A DNA stretch of 64,000 bases from Bacillota bacterium (GTDB taxonomy: Bacteria; Bacillota; Clostridia; Christensenellales; SZUA-584): NCBI GenBank assembly GCA_023410475.1, contig JAEYPS010000039.1, positions 1 to 64,000 on the forward strand, written 5' to 3'. Of the stretch, positions 16,030-24,642 are shown piece by piece. Made by a program: the position numbers and the translations under genes. Under the pieces are notes generated by a model. That model did not search any database. It was not told the DNA's origin and worked only from the letters and a program-made list of their open reading frames with translations. How positions within the stretch are numbered: position 1 is the first letter of the stretch; the number at the start of each line of letters is the position of its first letter.

Positions 16030-16955
16030 GACATGAAGTGTTAAAGCGTCTGAAAGACGCCGGAGGTTTTGTCTCGGGCGAGAAGCTCGGTGACGGCGTA
16101 ACGCGCGCCGCTCTGTGGAAGCATATAAAGGCGATGAAAGCGGACGGCGCGGACATAGAAAGCATAACGGGCAGAGGCTACCGGCTCGTCTCCCCTCCCG
16201 ACGTCCCACGGGCAGAGTATGTGAGCGCGTATACTACGGCGGACGCCAAAGTATTTTATAAGGACGTCACGACGTCCACAAACGACGACGCGAAACAGGC
16301 GGGACGCGACGGGCAGGACAGAGCTGTATTTATTGCTGGCAGGCAGGAATCGGGGCGGGGTAGAAAAGGCCGGGTATGGTCCTCCCCCACGGGCGGGCTG
16401 TATATTACGTTCCTCGTGCGCCCCGACATAGAGGCCGAGAAGGCGGTCGGTATAACGCTGATGGCGGCTGTCGCGCTCTGTGAAGCCGTCGAAAAAACGG
16501 CGGGAGTGTCGCCCAAGATAAAATGGCCCAACGACGCGCTTGTGAACGGCAAAAAGCTCTCGGGCATACTCACGGAGAGCATGATGAGCATGGACGGTGT
16601 TGAGTACGCCGTATGCGGCATAGGCACAAACACAGGAACTAATTTTGTGGGCGAGCTTGCCGAAAAGGCATGCTCCATAAATGTGAATAAGACGCTGCTG
16701 GCGGCGGCGCTGACAGACTCGTTCTTTGACGGGTATGATAAATTTCTGAGCGGAGGGTTTGCCTCGTTCATGCACAAGTTCCGTGAAAGGAACGCGCTCT
16801 CGGGTGAGGTTACGGTAACATCGGCGGGAGGAAGCGAGACGGGAGAGTTTTCGGGGTTTGACGACTCAGGAGCGCTGCTGCTGCGTCGCGAAGGCGAAGT
16901 AAAGCGCTATGTGGCGGGCGAGGTCACGCTTCGGGGAGGAGGCATATATGCATAG
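16026..16955 (+). CDS. birA: Biotin-[acetyl-CoA-carboxylase] ligase and biotin repressor
   Basis: The product is 310 aa from TTG 16026, which overlaps the recX stop and follows GGAGGA at 8 nt. A longer frame from 15957 lies wholly inside recX and is rejected. An N-terminal winged helix (RHEVLKRLKDAGGFVSGEKL...RAALWKHIKAM) is followed by the ligase domain with TSTNDDAKQAG, AGRQESGRGRKGRVW, GLYITFLVRP, KIKWPNDALVNGKKLSGIL and GIGTN, and a C-terminal SH3-like domain. It attaches biotin to carrier proteins and probably represses biotin genes, none of which are in this window. Confidence 0.94.
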   Translation: MRHEVLKRLKDAGGFVSGEKLGDGVTRAALWKHIKAMKADGADIESITGRGYRLVSPPDVPRAEYVSAYTTADAKVFYKDVTTSTNDDAKQAGRDGQDRAVFIAGRQESGRGRKGRVWSSPTGGLYITFLVRPDIEAEKAVGITLMAAVALCEAVEKTAGVSPKIKWPNDALVNGKKLSGILTESMMSMDGVEYAVCGIGTNTGTNFVGELAEKACSINVNKTLLAAALTDSFFDGYDKFLSGGFASFMHKFRERNALSGEVTVTSAGGSETGEFSGFDDSGALLLRREGEVKRYVAGEVTLRGGGIYA

Positions 16956-17847
16956 CGGATGCATAACGGATATAAGCGGTGTAACGGCCGGACACTGGAC
17001 GGACAGAGAGAACATGACGGGCTGCACCGTCGTCGTTATTGAGGGCGGCGCGGTGTGCGGCGTGGACGTGCGCGGCAGCGCTCCGGGCACGCGTGAGACG
17101 GATCTTCTGCGTCCCATGAACACCGTTCAGAAGGCAAACGCCTTGCTGCTTTCGGGCGGCAGCGCGTTCGGGCTTGCGGCAGCGGGCGGTGTCATGCGCT
17201 GGCTCGAGCAGCGGGGAGAAGGCTTCGACACGGGCTTTGCAAAAGTGCCTATAGTCCCCGCGGCGGTGCTGTATGACCTCGGCGTCGGCAGCCCGGCTGT
17301 GAGGCCGGACGAGGACGAGGGATACGCAGCTTGCGAGGCGGCGGGCATAGAGCCGCTCGCTCAGGGGCGCTTCGGCGCGGGAACGGGAGCGACGGTCGGC
17401 AAGGCGGCGGGAATGCAGTACGCCTCGGCAGGCGGCTTCGGAGCAGCGTCTGTAAATATTGGGGACGTTATAGTCGCCGCATGCTTCGCTGTCAATGCGT
17501 TCGGAGACATATACGACCATAACACGGGAAAGAAAATAGCGGGCATGAAGGAAACATCGGTTTATGACGCCCTGCTTGAGGGCGGCTCTCCGGACGTTTC
17601 GGGAATGAACACCACCATAGGGATAATCGGGACGAACGCGGCGCTTACAAAAGAGCAGGCGTGCAAGCTCGCATCGTCCGGCCAGGACGGCATAGCGATG
17701 TGCGTGAGGCCCGCCCACACCATGTTTGACGGAGATTCGGTGTTCGCGTTCGGCACGGGCGAGATGCAGTGCGGCATATCTGCTCTGCTCGCGGCGGCGG
17801 CTGAGGTATCGGCAAGGGCGATAATAAACGCGGTGAGCGCCGTATGA
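16948..17847 (+). CDS. P1/S58 family peptidase (DmpA-like)
   Basis: The 299-aa N-terminal nucleophile-type hydrolase is related to L-aminopeptidase D-Ala-esterase DmpA. Seen: GHWTDRENMTGCTVVV, GSAPGTRETDLL, LLLSGGSAFGLAAAGG, GAGTGATVGKAAG and GMNTTIGIIGTNAALTK, which holds the region of self-cleavage and the new N-terminal nucleophile. ATG 16948 follows GGGGAGGA and overlaps the birA end by 8 nt. An upstream ATG at 16909 lies deeper inside birA. The natural substrate is unknown. Confidence 0.9.
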   Translation: MHSGCITDISGVTAGHWTDRENMTGCTVVVIEGGAVCGVDVRGSAPGTRETDLLRPMNTVQKANALLLSGGSAFGLAAAGGVMRWLEQRGEGFDTGFAKVPIVPAAVLYDLGVGSPAVRPDEDEGYAACEAAGIEPLAQGRFGAGTGATVGKAAGMQYASAGGFGAASVNIGDVIVAACFAVNAFGDIYDHNTGKKIAGMKETSVYDALLEGGSPDVSGMNTTIGIIGTNAALTKEQACKLASSGQDGIAMCVRPAHTMFDGDSVFAFGTGEMQCGISALLAAAAEVSARAIINAVSAV

Positions 17848-18215
17848 TACTCGGAACGGGGCTCGACATTGTGCAGGTCACGCGAATAGAGAAGGCGGCG
17901 CGGAACAAACTGTTCTATACGAAGAATTTTACGCCCGGCGAGATAAAGCTTTTTGAGTCTCGCCCCAACGCGGCGGAAACGGCCGCGGGCAACTTCGCCG
18001 TAAAGGAAGCGGTATTAAAATGCCTCGGCTGCGGCATATTCGACATGCCGCTTTGCGACATAGAGGTGCTGCGCGAGGATACGGGCAGGCCGTATGTGAA
18101 CCTGACCGGCAAGGCAAGGGAAAAAGCCGACGAGTTGGGCATAAAGAGGATGCATATTTCAATATCGCACACCGGAGGGTTTGCCGCCGGTCAGGCGGTC
18201 GCGGAAGGAGAATAA
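17844..18215 (+). CDS. acpS: Holo-[acyl-carrier-protein] synthase
   Basis: This 123-aa phosphopantetheinyl transferase attaches the CoA-derived arm to apo-ACP. It has GTGLDIVQVTRIEKAA with the metal-binding Asp, NFAVKEAVLKCLGCGI with the Glu/Lys motif, and ISISHTGGFAAGQAV at the end. Its ATG overlaps the peptidase stop by 4 nt and nnr follows after 1 nt, a common acpS-nnr order in Firmicutes. Confidence 0.94.
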   Translation: MILGTGLDIVQVTRIEKAARNKLFYTKNFTPGEIKLFESRPNAAETAAGNFAVKEAVLKCLGCGIFDMPLCDIEVLREDTGRPYVNLTGKAREKADELGIKRMHISISHTGGFAAGQAVAEGE

Positions 18216-18216
18216 T

Positions 18217-19740
18217 ATGATACCCGTTGTAACAAAACAGGCCATGCGAGACATAGACGCGTATATGATAAGCGAGATGCGTATACCCTCCCCTACGCTC
18301 ATGGAAAACGCCGCTTTCGGCATAACGGAGGCGGTAACGGACAGATTCGGGACCGAAACGCCTGTCGTTGCCGTATGCGGCACGGGCAATAACGGAGGCG
18401 ACGGGTTGGCCGCCGCTCGGCAGCTTGAGGCAAAGGGTTACAACGTGACCGTACTGCTTATAGGCAGGGCGCAGGACCTCAGCGAGGACGCGCTTTTAAA
18501 CGCAGGATTTTTCAGCAACAAGCTGAGAGAGATAACGGACGGCGCCGACGCGAGAGAGCATCTTAGCGGCCTTGGCGGCTGCGCTGTGATAGACGTGCTG
18601 TTCGGCACAGGGCTGTCCCGAGAGATAACCGGGCTGTTCGCGGAAGTTATATCGCTTATAAACAGCAGCGGCGCTTATATAATATCGTGCGACATACCTT
18701 CGGGCATAGACGCAGACACGGGCGCTGTGCTCGGGGCGGCTGTTAGAGCGAACGAGACGGTGACGTTCCAGTACCCTAAGCGCGGGCACTATCTTTTCCC
18801 CGGCAGGGAACACACGGGAAAGCTAACTATAAAAGAGATAGGAGTCGTGTCCGGCATAGGCACCGGCAATACGCGCGTCGTTACCGAATCGCTAAGGCTC
18901 GAGAAGCGCAAGGCTGATACGCACAAGGGCAGCTACGGCAGGCTCGCGTGTATCGCGGGCAGTCAGGGCTTCGCGGGAGCGGCGGTGATGTGCGTAAAAG
19001 CCGCTCTGCGCGCGGGCGCGGGGCTCGTGACCGCGGGCGTTCCCGAGAGCCTTCAGCAGATTATTAGCATAACCTCGCCCGAGGCGATGACGTTCGCGCT
19101 TGCGGAAAGTGAGGGCGCGCTTGCCGAGAACTGCGCGGAAGGTTTGAACGCGCTGCTGGTTGACAAGACCGCTCTTGCGGCGGGCCCAGGGATAGGAACG
19201 GGCGTGGGCGCGAAGATGGCCGTTTATCATATGATGCGCAACTACAATATAAGAAAGGTGTTCGACGCTGACGCGCTTAACGCCATAGCGGAAGAGCCCG
19301 AGATACTCATAGCGAAGGTCGGCGACGTTCTGCTGACGCCGCACCCCGGCGAGTTTTCAAGACTCAGCGGCTTAAGGCTTGACGACATACTCGGCGACCC
19401 GGTAACGGCGGCCGAGCGGTTCGCGGCAAAGCACCGGGTTACGCTGCTGCTGAAAGGCGCGACGACGATAGTTACAAACGGTGCCAAGACGGCGCTTATC
19501 CCCTTCGGCTCGCCCGGAATGGCAAAGGGAGGCAGCGGAGACGTGCTGACGGGAGTCATAGCGTCGCTGATGTGCGGAGGCAGGCAGGGAGGAATGGACT
19601 CGTTCCCGGCTGCTCTGTACGGGGCTTACATATGCGGCAAGGCCGGAGAAGCGGCGGCTGCTAGCCTCGGCGAATACTCGATGACGGCAATGGATACTCT
19701 TACGCATGTGCCGGAAGTGATGAAGGGGATGAGCGGCTGA
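18217..19740 (+). CDS. nnr: Bifunctional NAD(P)H-hydrate epimerase / ADP-dependent dehydratase
   Basis: The 507-aa repair enzyme has an N-terminal YjeF epimerase (VTKQAMRDID, GTGNNGGDGLAAARQL, DVLFGTGLSREI, SCDIPSGIDADTG) and a C-terminal kinase-like dehydratase (GSYGRLACIAGSQGFAGAA, AAGPGIGT, FDADALNAIAEEP, LTPHPGEFSRL, GGSGDVLTGVIASL). It restores hydrated NAD(P)H. ATG 18217 lies 1 nt after acpS; the in-frame start 36 nt earlier lies within acpS and is less likely. The full two-domain length is present. Confidence 0.95.
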   Translation: MIPVVTKQAMRDIDAYMISEMRIPSPTLMENAAFGITEAVTDRFGTETPVVAVCGTGNNGGDGLAAARQLEAKGYNVTVLLIGRAQDLSEDALLNAGFFSNKLREITDGADAREHLSGLGGCAVIDVLFGTGLSREITGLFAEVISLINSSGAYIISCDIPSGIDADTGAVLGAAVRANETVTFQYPKRGHYLFPGREHTGKLTIKEIGVVSGIGTGNTRVVTESLRLEKRKADTHKGSYGRLACIAGSQGFAGAAVMCVKAALRAGAGLVTAGVPESLQQIISITSPEAMTFALAESEGALAENCAEGLNALLVDKTALAAGPGIGTGVGAKMAVYHMMRNYNIRKVFDADALNAIAEEPEILIAKVGDVLLTPHPGEFSRLSGLRLDDILGDPVTAAERFAAKHRVTLLLKGATTIVTNGAKTALIPFGSPGMAKGGSGDVLTGVIASLMCGGRQGGMDSFPAALYGAYICGKAGEAAAASLGEYSMTAMDTLTHVPEVMKGMSG

Positions 19741-19755
19741 GCAGGCCGCTTTATT
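19732..19755 (+). terminator. Terminator after nnr
   Basis: AGCGGC (19732-19737) and GCCGCT (19745-19750) pair across the stop codon and are followed by TTATTCTT. This would end the recX-birA-S58-acpS-nnr transcript. Confidence 0.7.
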
Positions 19756-19840
19756 CTTAATTAATCCATTCCAATGTTTACTTATATATAACTCCTTATA
19801 ATATAAGTTGTAATAATACATTTCATTTCAGGAGGCTCAA

Positions 19841-20659
19841 ATGAAATATGCTGTATATATTTTGACTGCCTTACTTGCTGTGATAGTTATTGTATTTATA
19901 TTGCTGAACATGATCGAATATATCGACAGTGCATATGATGCTTTCAATAGCCCGTCTTTTTGGTACCCATTTTTAATAAATATATATGATATCGCGGTTT
20001 TAGTTACGTATGGAGTATTATCGCTGATTCAGCTAAAAAAGTCTACGCCCCGGCTTATACTCATATTCAGTGGATATATATTCTTCAATAATATAGGATT
20101 TGCTTTTCAATTCAGGTCGTGGTTCCTTCTTTGTATAATCGCAGGATTGCTATCTGCTGCTTACGAATTTATAAAACACGGCAGGCAGGTAAAAAAAGCG
20201 CCCTGTCAATACGAAAGGTATAGAGGGTTATTGATTGCCGCGGGAGTGCTTGCCTTTATTAACGTTGCATATGGTGTTTTAAGAATCATACCAGACTATA
20301 ATATAATCTTCCATGGCATACTCTTGATCTTTTGTTATTCGATCGTAGTCGGCTTTATCACCAGCATCTGTATCTGTATTTTCTGTTTCATACGACATAG
20401 ACGAACCAGCATCCTTTACCGTATGTTTTTTATCGGGCCATATGTCATAGGTGCTGTATTTATTCCCTCAAATATTGTTTATAATCTTGTTTTGTCTGAA
20501 TCATCAGATAATTTTACTACATCGGATCCAATTGGTATTATTATATCCCTCATGCTCACCATACTTATACTCATCCACACGCTAAAGACAAGGCATGACA
20601 GCATTTTACCGCAGGGAGCGGCTGGTCCCCCGCAGCAGGAAGAAATGCCCGCTGTATGA
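19841..20659 (+). CDS. Polytopic membrane protein of unknown function
   Basis: The 272-aa protein has about eight hydrophobic segments (near residues 4-24, 40-62, 70-87, 90-107, 125-143, 152-180, 190-215, 225-245) and a polar C-terminal tail. I recognise no transporter or enzyme motif. AGGAGG precedes the start. It stands alone between terminators. GC is lower than in nnr. The function is unknown. Confidence 0.6.
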   Translation: MKYAVYILTALLAVIVIVFILLNMIEYIDSAYDAFNSPSFWYPFLINIYDIAVLVTYGVLSLIQLKKSTPRLILIFSGYIFFNNIGFAFQFRSWFLLCIIAGLLSAAYEFIKHGRQVKKAPCQYERYRGLLIAAGVLAFINVAYGVLRIIPDYNIIFHGILLIFCYSIVVGFITSICICIFCFIRHRRTSILYRMFFIGPYVIGAVFIPSNIVYNLVLSESSDNFTTSDPIGIIISLMLTILILIHTLKTRHDSILPQGAAGPPQQEEMPAV

Positions 20660-20675
20660 AACAAGATATGATAAA

Positions 20676-20698
20676 GGAGCGCTCACCGCTCCGTTTTT
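20676..20698 (+). terminator. Terminator after membrane protein gene
   Basis: GGAGCG (20676-20681) and CGCTCC (20687-20692) with a CTCAC loop are followed by GTTTTT. Confidence 0.85.
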
Positions 20699-20709
20699 GT
20701 ACTTATGCT

Positions 20710-21762
20710 TTAGCCCTCCGGCTTCTCCGGCAGTATCACTCCGAAGAAATACTGTGAATATGTTGTCATATAGTCTTTCGGAAAAGTCACTTCAAATTCC
20801 ACTATATATTTACCCGGCCATTCTGCCAACCAGAATATTCCTTCTCTATATGACCTTGATGAAACGTATAAAAAAGTAGGTACCTCGTTGAAGCTCATAT
20901 CGTAGACGATATAATTTCCTTCCGCCTCTTTGCCGTTTATCAAAGGAATAAAAGGCACATATGTATTTTGGTCTATTTCTATCGGAAGGTACTGAATGCT
21001 TTTCGCCGCCTGCCTTGGAGTTAAACGTTTTGAGTCGTCGAAATAACTTAAATAACTAGACTGAGTACAAAAAACGTGTCCTTCCACATCAATAGAATTC
21101 TCCCCAGAAACCACAGTCAACGTATCTATGTGTGATTCATCAAAAAAGTTTTCTATAGGGTTACCCCAAATCAGGCCGCTATATGGAGCTGTTAATTCAA
21201 GCTCCTGATCCGCTTCCGGCAGCTCTCCCCCATACCTCTCTATCCTGTATATGCTCCACAAATAGCGCTGGCCGGACTCGCCCGAACTTAATCTGGCGAG
21301 CCACACCTCATCGTCCATAAGGTACAGCTCATAGCCGGGAGAATAATCGGACGGCTCGCAAAGAGTATACTTATACCTTTGCTTATAACTCGATATATCA
21401 GGCCGTTCAAACTCCATCATAAACATAGAGCAGAAATCCTGCTCATTTACTTCCGAAAGATCATACCCTATCTGTGTTGTCCTCTGCGTTCCCGCCGCAT
21501 CGGTTATTGTGAGCGTGTTTTCAGTCAGCGTATAATACTCGACGTACCCTTCGAGAGCGAGAATCGAGGAGAGCAGGTTCATATATATCTGCTCCTTAAA
21601 TATATAATCGCCGTACGTCTCATCCTCAGACTTTACGCCTCCGCCCGCCCGGTTTACGGCCGGTATTACGGCGAAGAATATAACCATAACGGCTGCCGCG
21701 AGCGCTGTGCCCGCTGCAATCCACAGCCACGGCTTTTTGTATACGGCTTTGCATTCTTCCAT
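20710..21762 (-). CDS. BlaR1-like sensor fragment without the M56 peptidase domain
   Basis: The 350-aa product begins a few residues before a membrane helix (YKKPWLWIAAGTALAAAVMVIFFAV, quoted only as far as YKKPWLWIAAG for certainty) and continues as a roughly 310-aa exported domain. It starts 4 nt after a BlaI-type repressor gene, the usual place of blaR1/mecR1. In those proteins a KKP-W membrane segment joins the zinc protease part to the exported sensor. Here no HExxH protease domain exists. I infer an anti-repressor homologue cut down to its last helix and sensor, or an unrelated membrane-anchored protein that has replaced it. No disrupted upstream coding is visible. Confidence 0.45.
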   Translation of the reverse strand: MEECKAVYKKPWLWIAAGTALAAAVMVIFFAVIPAVNRAGGGVKSEDETYGDYIFKEQIYMNLLSSILALEGYVEYYTLTENTLTITDAAGTQRTTQIGYDLSEVNEQDFCSMFMMEFERPDISSYKQRYKYTLCEPSDYSPGYELYLMDDEVWLARLSSGESGQRYLWSIYRIERYGGELPEADQELELTAPYSGLIWGNPIENFFDESHIDTLTVVSGENSIDVEGHVFCTQSSYLSYFDDSKRLTPRQAAKSIQYLPIEIDQNTYVPFIPLINGKEAEGNYIVYDMSFNEVPTFLYVSSRSYREGIFWLAEWPGKYIVEFEVTFPKDYMTTYSQYFFGVILPEKPEG

Positions 21763-21765
21763 GGC

Positions 21766-22131
21766 TCAACCCTCCCTGTGCCTGTCTATTAGCTCTTTCA
21801 GTTCACGCGCTTCCTCTTCCGAGAGCCTTTTGCCCGAAAGAAACGACGATACAAACAGCGGCAAAGAGCCGCCGAACACCCTGTCCGTCACCTCAAGGCT
21901 CTCATTCTTTTGCGCTTCTCCGCGCTTTATCAGCGACGTTACCGTTGCCGCGTCGTTGCGCGTCACGCCTTTATCGCACAGCTTTTTCAATATGGTGTAT
22001 GTCGTCGTGCGCTTCCAGCCGAGCTTTTGTTCGCACAGCCTGCAAAGCTCAGGCGACTCTACAGGCTCGCTGTCCCAGATAATATCCGCCAGCCGGTATT
22101 CGGCGTTCGTCATTTTATAATTTCTGCCCAC
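21766..22131 (-). CDS. BlaI/MecI/CopY family transcriptional repressor
   Basis: The 121-aa winged-helix repressor has MTNAEYRLADIIW, SPELCRLCEQKLGWKRTTTYTILKKLCDKGV (recognition helix) and a C-terminal dimer region with the LSEEEARELKELIDRH helix. GTG 22131 is preceded by GGAGG at 7 nt; ATG 22113 is the alternative. Two operator-like dyads lie just upstream. BlaI-type repressors normally are cut by a BlaR1 protease, but the partner here lacks the protease part, so how it is released is open. Confidence 0.9.
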   Translation of the reverse strand: MGRNYKMTNAEYRLADIIWDSEPVESPELCRLCEQKLGWKRTTTYTILKKLCDKGVTRNDAATVTSLIKRGEAQKNESLEVTDRVFGGSLPLFVSSFLSGKRLSEEEARELKELIDRHREG

Positions 22132-22142
22132 GTTATCCTCCG

Positions 22143-22196
22143 GTCTATACTTTTAGACTATGCGCTCAGTCTATAACTTTAGACTAAAAATGTCAA
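22143..22196 (-). promoter_or_regulatory. Promoter and two dyad operators of the BlaI-type repressor
   Basis: A TTGACA box on the minus strand (22191-22196) is followed by two related palindromes: AGTCTA-N6-TAGACT (22168-22185) and GTCTA-N6-TAGAC (22143-22158), with centres 26 bp apart. Both fall between the -35 box and the start codon, as expected for tandem BlaI-family operators. The exact -10 box, embedded in the first dyad, cannot be fixed. Confidence 0.75.
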
Positions 22197-22255
22197 GAAC
22201 ATTTTGTTGATAGGACAATTGATATCTGACGTTAAGTGAAATGAAAACCTCTGTC

Positions 22256-22636
22256 TTAAACGCTATGCGTAAGTTCCGACCGTGTACTGCGGGGCAGCTT
22301 CTTAAAAACTGTATTATATGAATGGTCTATCATCATCATGAGTTCGGCTTCGGGAACCTCACCGTTCAAATGCACCGTGTTGAAATACGGCTGCAATTGG
22401 GGCGGACAGTGGTATCCCCTGACGACCGTGCCCGGATACATGCCGCGGAAGAACTCCCCCGCCGCAACGGCGCAGTTCAGCGTTATCTTTCTGTCTTCTC
22501 GTTTGGGATAGACCTGAGCAAACAGCCTTTTGCCGACCTTAACGCAGACGGGAGTCTCTCCGAAAGGGAAATCTATATATGCCCCCGGCTTTGAGAGGCA
22601 GTAATCCAATATGCCTTTAACCGCTTCATCCTTCAT
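22256..22636 (-). CDS. MmcQ/YjbR family protein
   Basis: The 126-aa product has the YjbR plan: a helical start (AVKGILDYCLSKPGAYIDFPFGE), VCVKVGKRLFAQVYPKR, the ITLNCA strand, the PPQLQPYFNTVHLNG segment and a C-terminal helix with the IDHSYNTVFKKLP motif. Members adopt a CyaY-like fold and are thought to bind DNA, with an uncertain role. ATG 22636 overlaps the sdaAA stop (ATGA); a long upstream extension in this frame lies inside sdaAA and is rejected. It is the last gene of the serine dehydratase operon. Confidence 0.85.
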   Translation of the reverse strand: MKDEAVKGILDYCLSKPGAYIDFPFGETPVCVKVGKRLFAQVYPKREDRKITLNCAVAAGEFFRGMYPGTVVRGYHCPPQLQPYFNTVHLNGEVPEAELMMMIDHSYNTVFKKLPRSTRSELTHSV

Positions 22637-23502
22637 CCGAGTATCCTCTTCGCGTATTCGAGCGCCGTCTTCGTGGCGGCGAGTCCTCCCTGCGACGTCT
22701 CGCGCAGCTCGTGAGGCATCATGCGCCCCACCCTCGCCATGGCTCCTACGACCTCGTCGAACGGTATGACGCTCTTTACCCCCGCGAGTGCGAGGTCCGC
22801 CGAAAGCATGGCGTTTGCCGCTCCCGACGCGTTTCGCTTGGAGCAGGGCGATTCCACGAGCCCGGCAACCGGGTCGCACACGAGCCCCATCACGTTTTTA
22901 AGGGCGATAGCCGCCGCGTGCAGCGCCGTTTCGGGAGAGCCGCCCAGCATCTCGACTATCGCCGCGGCAGCCATTGCCGCCGCCGAGCCGCACTCGGCCT
23001 GGCAGCCTCCGTACGCTCCCGACAGCGAAGCTTTCGATTCTATCAGCATGCCGACTCCCGAAGCGGTCAAAAGGCCGTCCATAAGCGCCCGCTCGTGCAG
23101 CGAGAAATCCTCGGCGACGCCTATTATCACCGCGGGCAGTATGCCGCTCGATCCGGCCGTAGGCGCGGCGCATATCCTGCCCATCGACGCGTTAACCTCA
23201 AGGCACGACATCGCCCGTGACATAGCGAGTATCAGCGCGTTTCCGCATACGGCTTTGCCCTTGATTGCATATTCGGCGAGCTTTTTCGCGTCACCCGTTA
23301 TAAGCCCGCCGCGCGTTTTAAGGGGCTTTTCTCTCGCCGCCTCGCTGGCTTCTCGCATTACATCTAAGTGTTCCTTTAGTTTGCCCAGAACCTCTTCTTT
23401 TGTCGATTCGGTGATGGCGCACTCGCGCTCCAAAACTATGTCGCATATCCTTAAACCCTGCCGCTCCGCCCTGGCGAGCAGCTCTTGCGCGTTTCTGAAC
23501 AT
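22633..23502 (-). CDS. sdaAA: L-serine dehydratase, iron-sulfur-dependent, alpha subunit
   Basis: The 289-aa catalytic subunit deaminates L-serine to pyruvate with a [4Fe-4S] cluster. Seen: LEVNASMGRICAAPTAGSSG (cluster Cys and substrate loop), a GAYGGCQAECGSAAAMAAAA region with two more Cys, CDPVAGLVESPCSKRN and ETSQGGLAATKTAL at the C-terminus. It lies 21 nt after sdaAB, as in B. subtilis and clostridia, and overlaps the YjbR-like gene. Confidence 0.95.
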   Translation of the reverse strand: MFRNAQELLARAERQGLRICDIVLERECAITESTKEEVLGKLKEHLDVMREASEAAREKPLKTRGGLITGDAKKLAEYAIKGKAVCGNALILAMSRAMSCLEVNASMGRICAAPTAGSSGILPAVIIGVAEDFSLHERALMDGLLTASGVGMLIESKASLSGAYGGCQAECGSAAAMAAAAIVEMLGGSPETALHAAAIALKNVMGLVCDPVAGLVESPCSKRNASGAANAMLSADLALAGVKSVIPFDEVVGAMARVGRMMPHELRETSQGGLAATKTALEYAKRILG

Positions 23503-23523
23503 ATCTCCTCCAAAAAGCCCCGG

Positions 23524-24183
23524 CTAATGCCTCGGCACGCTCCTTACGCTGACTATCTCGCTTACCCCGCGTATGCTCTCCACCGCGCCCTGCGGTATGT
23601 CCCCGTCGCACTGTATCGTCATAGACGCGAGCTCTCCGCGCGACTGGCGGAACACCTCCATCACTCCTATGTTTACGCCGAACCTCGCGAGTATGCCCGA
23701 GACCTCGGCTATCACTCCGCGTTTGTCATACTGTGTTATCACGAGCGCCGGGTATTCTCCGGTCAACAATATCGAATAACCGTCGAACTCGGTTATAACG
23801 ATATTCCCTCCTCCCACCGACGAGCCCGTCACGGTATGCTCTCCGTCCGGAGTGTCAAAGAATATCTTCACTGTGTTCTCGTGCTCGTCTCCGAGGTCGC
23901 CCGTTTCGAACGTTATCTTCTTGCCGGCCTCTTTCGCTATGCGCACCGCTTCGCGCAGCCTCTCGTCGCTCTCGTGTATTCCCATAAGCCCCGCCGTTAC
24001 CGCTACGTCCGTGCCGTGCCCTTTCGCTGTTGCCGCGAACGAGCCGTGCAGAACGCACCTCGCGGACGAAAACTCGCCGACGAGAGAGGAGGCAAGCCTC
24101 GAAATCCTCGCCGCACCCGCTGTGTGCGAGCTCGACGGGCCTATCATAACGGGCCCCAGTATATCGAATATGCTTTCTTTCAT
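23524..24183 (-). CDS. sdaAB: L-serine dehydratase, iron-sulfur-dependent, beta subunit
   Basis: The 219-aa subunit carries the DILGPVMIGPSSSHTAGAARI motif in its first 30 residues (the substrate lid of the serine dehydratase beta domain) and a C-terminal ACT domain from about residue 145 (YPALVITQYDKRGVIAEVSGILARFGVNIG), which may sense serine. It is the first gene of the three-gene sda operon on the minus strand. Confidence 0.95.
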   Translation of the reverse strand: MKESIFDILGPVMIGPSSSHTAGAARISRLASSLVGEFSSARCVLHGSFAATAKGHGTDVAVTAGLMGIHESDERLREAVRIAKEAGKKITFETGDLGDEHENTVKIFFDTPDGEHTVTGSSVGGGNIVITEFDGYSILLTGEYPALVITQYDKRGVIAEVSGILARFGVNIGVMEVFRQSRGELASMTIQCDGDIPQGAVESIRGVSEIVSVRSVPRH

Positions 24184-24285
24184 CGCTTACTCCTTATGGC
24201 TTATTATACCACGGACAAAGCATAAAAGAACGTGTCAAAAACAAGGTGAGCACAAACTATGCAAAACCTTCACGTTTTTAAGCGC

Positions 24286-24315
24286 AAAAAGAACCGGCAT
24301 AGTTCCGGCTCTTTT
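24286..24315 (-). terminator. Terminator after CotF-like gene
   Basis: On the minus strand an AGAGCCGG/GCCGGTTCT stem with one wobble pair is followed by TTTTTGCG, 7 nt past the coat gene stop. Confidence 0.7.
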
Positions 24316-24321
24316 GCTGAT

Positions 24322-24630
24322 TTACTGATTGAATGTCTGCGGGGATCCCATCTGGCTCGTCTGCTGGTTCATCTGCTGTCCGCCGCCCTGCAGCTCGTTT
24401 TTTACCTGCGATACTTCCGACTGATCCGCCATATGCGCGGGCTGGTAGTATCCCTTCGACTGAGCTATCTTGTAAAGCTCATACTGCGAGTTCTCGTCGC
24501 CGTTTCTGATCTGCTGGAGCGTCTGGCGAAGGTTCGGGTTCGAACATTCTGATATAGCCGTCGTATAGGCTGTAAGGCTGCTCCTCACCGACGCAAGCGC
24601 GTCATTTACCATTGCTTTTTCCTGTAACAT
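24322..24630 (-). CDS. CotF-like spore coat protein
   Basis: The 102-aa helical protein has the CotF pattern: NDALASVRSSLTAYTTAISE, CSNPNLRQTLQQIRNGDE, the YELYKIAQSKGYYQPA helix with the conserved KGYY-P, and a Gln-rich tail. It shows clear resemblance to the protein at 14821-15090, including the N-C-PxLR spacing. GAGGAAAG precedes the start. It follows a 61-aa partner gene at 12 nt distance. Confidence 0.82.
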   Translation of the reverse strand: MLQEKAMVNDALASVRSSLTAYTTAISECSNPNLRQTLQQIRNGDENSQYELYKIAQSKGYYQPAHMADQSEVSQVKNELQGGGQQMNQQTSQMGSPQTFNQ

Positions 24631-24642
24631 TTGCTTTCCTCC

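Noticed and set aside
22637..22879. N-terminal extension of the YjbR-like gene
   Set aside because: The extension overlaps sdaAA throughout with Arg-rich shadow composition; ATG 22636 overlaps the sdaAA stop as expected for coupling.
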